Assembly (NCBI GenBank): GCA_016844545.1
Contig: JAENJC010000213.1
Location: 1-5,946, forward strand
Length of the DNA: 5,946 nucleotides
Origin: Deltaproteobacteria bacterium
Lineage (GTDB): Bacteria; Desulfobacterota; JAENJC01
Direction: 5' to 3'
Shown here in pieces: positions 4,532 to 5,946 of this stretch (the stretch's first letter is position 1; the number at the start of each line of letters is the position of its first letter). The notes under the pieces were generated by a model that saw only the letters and a program-made list of their open reading frames with translations, ran no database searches and was not told where the DNA came from. The translations under genes and the position numbers were made by a program.

Positions 4532-5946
4532 CAACCTTTACCCCTGCCCATCCAAGCCCTTACCAGCCGGGCCTCTTCATAGTTTACCGTATTGTCACCC
4601 TGATCTATCACTGCCCCCAGTCCCCGCTGCTTTGAAGTTAAAAACATCTCCTCAATCCTGCGCCGCTTTCCGGGTTCAATTAGATTGTCTATATCAATGT
4701 CGCGCCCTTCAAGGATTAATTTCTCAACATGGCTGGCAATAGTTGACTGGGCAAGTTTTCTCTGCCTTGCGACCTCTTCCATAGACAGCCCTTTAGTCAA
4801 AAGCCTGTAAGTCTCTTCGACTGTCTCACCTGTCTTCTTATCGCGGGGCCTGGCTGCAACAGGCCGGTCAAAGGGTGCTGCCGGCTGAGTCGTTATTGTG
4901 ATATCAGGGTTTTCTCTCAGGTATCTGTTTATCTCTAAAACAAAGGCATCCCCATGCCGCTTAAGCTTGGCGTCTCCTACACCGGTAATCTTTCTCATCT
5001 CAGCCAGGGTCCTCGGATAGGATACACACATCTCGTGAAGGGTCTTGTCTGAAAATACGACAAACGGAGGGACCCCAATCTCTTCGGCTGTCCTCTTTCT
5101 TAGAGAACGGAGCCTCTCAAACAGGCCTCTGTCTCCCTCTCCTGTGATGACGCCTCTCTTTGCAACCTTTGTCTCATCCCTCTTCAGCGCTGAGACCTGC
5201 TCCCTTCCAAAAAGGACGTCATTCCCCTTTCCTGTAATTTTCAGAACAGGATAAGGGACCCCCTCCTGTCTGATAAGGTCCTGGGCAAGAAGCTCGTCAA
5301 CGATTAATCTCCAGTGCCCCTTGTCCCTGTCCTTTCCTGCGCCGTAGGTCTTTATCAAGTCGTGCTGAAGCTCCCTGATGCGCTTTGTGTCTGCGCCTGT
5401 CACTATGTCAACGATATGACCTATCCCATAACTCTCTTGCGTCCTTGAGATGGCAGACATCACTATCTGTGCATCTCTCGTGACATCTATCTGTTCGGCA
5501 TCGCCTGCGCAGATGTCGCAGTTCCCACAATTGTCTCCCCGATAGACCTCTCCGAAGTACCCAAGGAGCCGCTTTCTTCTGCATACGTTGTGAGTAGCAA
5601 AACCCACCACCTGATTCAGCTTCTCAAGGACTATGGCCCGTTCCGAATCATCGGTTATCTGGTCTATGAAGTAACGGAGCTTTGGGATATCACCCCTTCC
5701 GAAGAACAGGAGGCAGTGGGCCGGTTCCCCGTCTCGCCCGGCCCGCCCTGTTTCCTGGTAGTAACCCTCGATATTCTTCGGGAGATCCCCGTGGACAACA
5801 AACCGTACGTTGGATTTGTCGATCCCCATGCCGAAGGCTATGGTGGCAACTATCACAGATATCTCGTCCCTGTTAAATGCATCCTGGTTCCTTTCCCGCA
5901 CGTCCGACGACAGACCGGCATGATAGGGGAGGGCGCTGATACCGTT
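4531..5946 (-). CDS. recQ: ATP-dependent DNA helicase RecQ, C-terminal 471 residues (5' end beyond right edge)
   Basis: RecQ unwinds DNA 3' to 5' in recombination and fork repair. The frame is open to the window edge and begins in the second RecA-like lobe (NGISALPYHAGLSSD), so roughly 240 N-terminal residues with the Walker motifs are missing. Visible parts, numbered from the edge: motif V VATIAFGMGIDKSNVRFVVH (33-52), motif VI YYQETGRAGRDG (62-73), the zinc site with C122, C140, C143 and C146 (CX17CX2CX2C), an RQC winged helix (about 150-245), an HRDC domain (about 272-345; VPPFVVFSDKTLHEM, TGVGDAKLKRHG), a linker, and an extra C-terminal helix-turn-helix region (about 372-465; LTKGLSMEEVARQRKLAQST) like the HTH_40 tail of some bacterial RecQ proteins. 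E. coli RecQ ends after HRDC. The first gene seen of the recQ-xerD-membrane protein operon. Confidence 0.95.
   Translation of the reverse strand, partial: NGISALPYHAGLSSDVRERNQDAFNRDEISVIVATIAFGMGIDKSNVRFVVHGDLPKNIEGYYQETGRAGRDGEPAHCLLFFGRGDIPKLRYFIDQITDDSERAIVLEKLNQVVGFATHNVCRRKRLLGYFGEVYRGDNCGNCDICAGDAEQIDVTRDAQIVMSAISRTQESYGIGHIVDIVTGADTKRIRELQHDLIKTYGAGKDRDKGHWRLIVDELLAQDLIRQEGVPYPVLKITGKGNDVLFGREQVSALKRDETKVAKRGVITGEGDRGLFERLRSLRKRTAEEIGVPPFVVFSDKTLHEMCVSYPRTLAEMRKITGVGDAKLKRHGDAFVLEINRYLRENPDITITTQPAAPFDRPVAARPRDKKTGETVEETYRLLTKGLSMEEVARQRKLAQSTIASHVEKLILEGRDIDIDNLIEPGKRRRIEEMFLTSKQRGLGAVIDQGDNTVNYEEARLVRAWMGRGKG

Overview
The window is a compact stretch of chromosome from a Gram-negative bacterium. 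All seven supported genes lie on the minus strand, so transcription runs from right to left. Base composition looks moderate. Pointers to a Gram-negative host are an FtsB-type divisome protein next to enolase and a MacA/HlyD-type periplasmic adaptor. The stand-alone pyruvate-kinase C-domain protein and the two-helix membrane protein of unknown function would fit an anaerobic or subsurface lineage such as Nitrospirota or Desulfobacterota. That placement is an inference from gene content and is not proven here.

Layout in transcription order (right to left). (1) The window opens inside recQ, with the first RecA-like lobe cut off at the right edge. Its stop codon overlaps the start of a Xer tyrosine recombinase gene by one base, and that gene is followed after 1 nt by a gene for a two-helix membrane protein. 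These three genes form a tight recombination/repair-type operon. The membrane-protein gene carries a perfect 14-bp tandem duplication near its 3' end. This shifts the frame and replaces the original C-terminus, whose coding tail is still readable downstream. (2) After about 60 nt, which hold a TATAAT box and a leader hairpin, comes a stand-alone pyruvate-kinase alpha/beta (C-terminal) domain protein. (3) Enolase follows behind its own promoter (extended -10, 17-bp spacer) and a strong AGGAGG ribosome binding site. (4) Enolase is followed by the FtsB/DivIC-like septum protein. The spacer between them is built of 8-bp units and folds into a stem of 34 base-pair positions. (5) About 300 nt of non-coding DNA then precede the first 66 codons of a MacA-like adaptor, which leaves the window at the left edge.

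Functionally the window is mostly housekeeping: DNA repair, chromosome dimer resolution, glycolysis and division. No CRISPR array, tRNA, rRNA, intact mobile element or obvious defence system is visible. The points most worth a second look are the duplication-frameshifted membrane protein, the long fold-back spacer between eno and ftsB, and the small pyruvate-kinase-domain protein upstream of eno.
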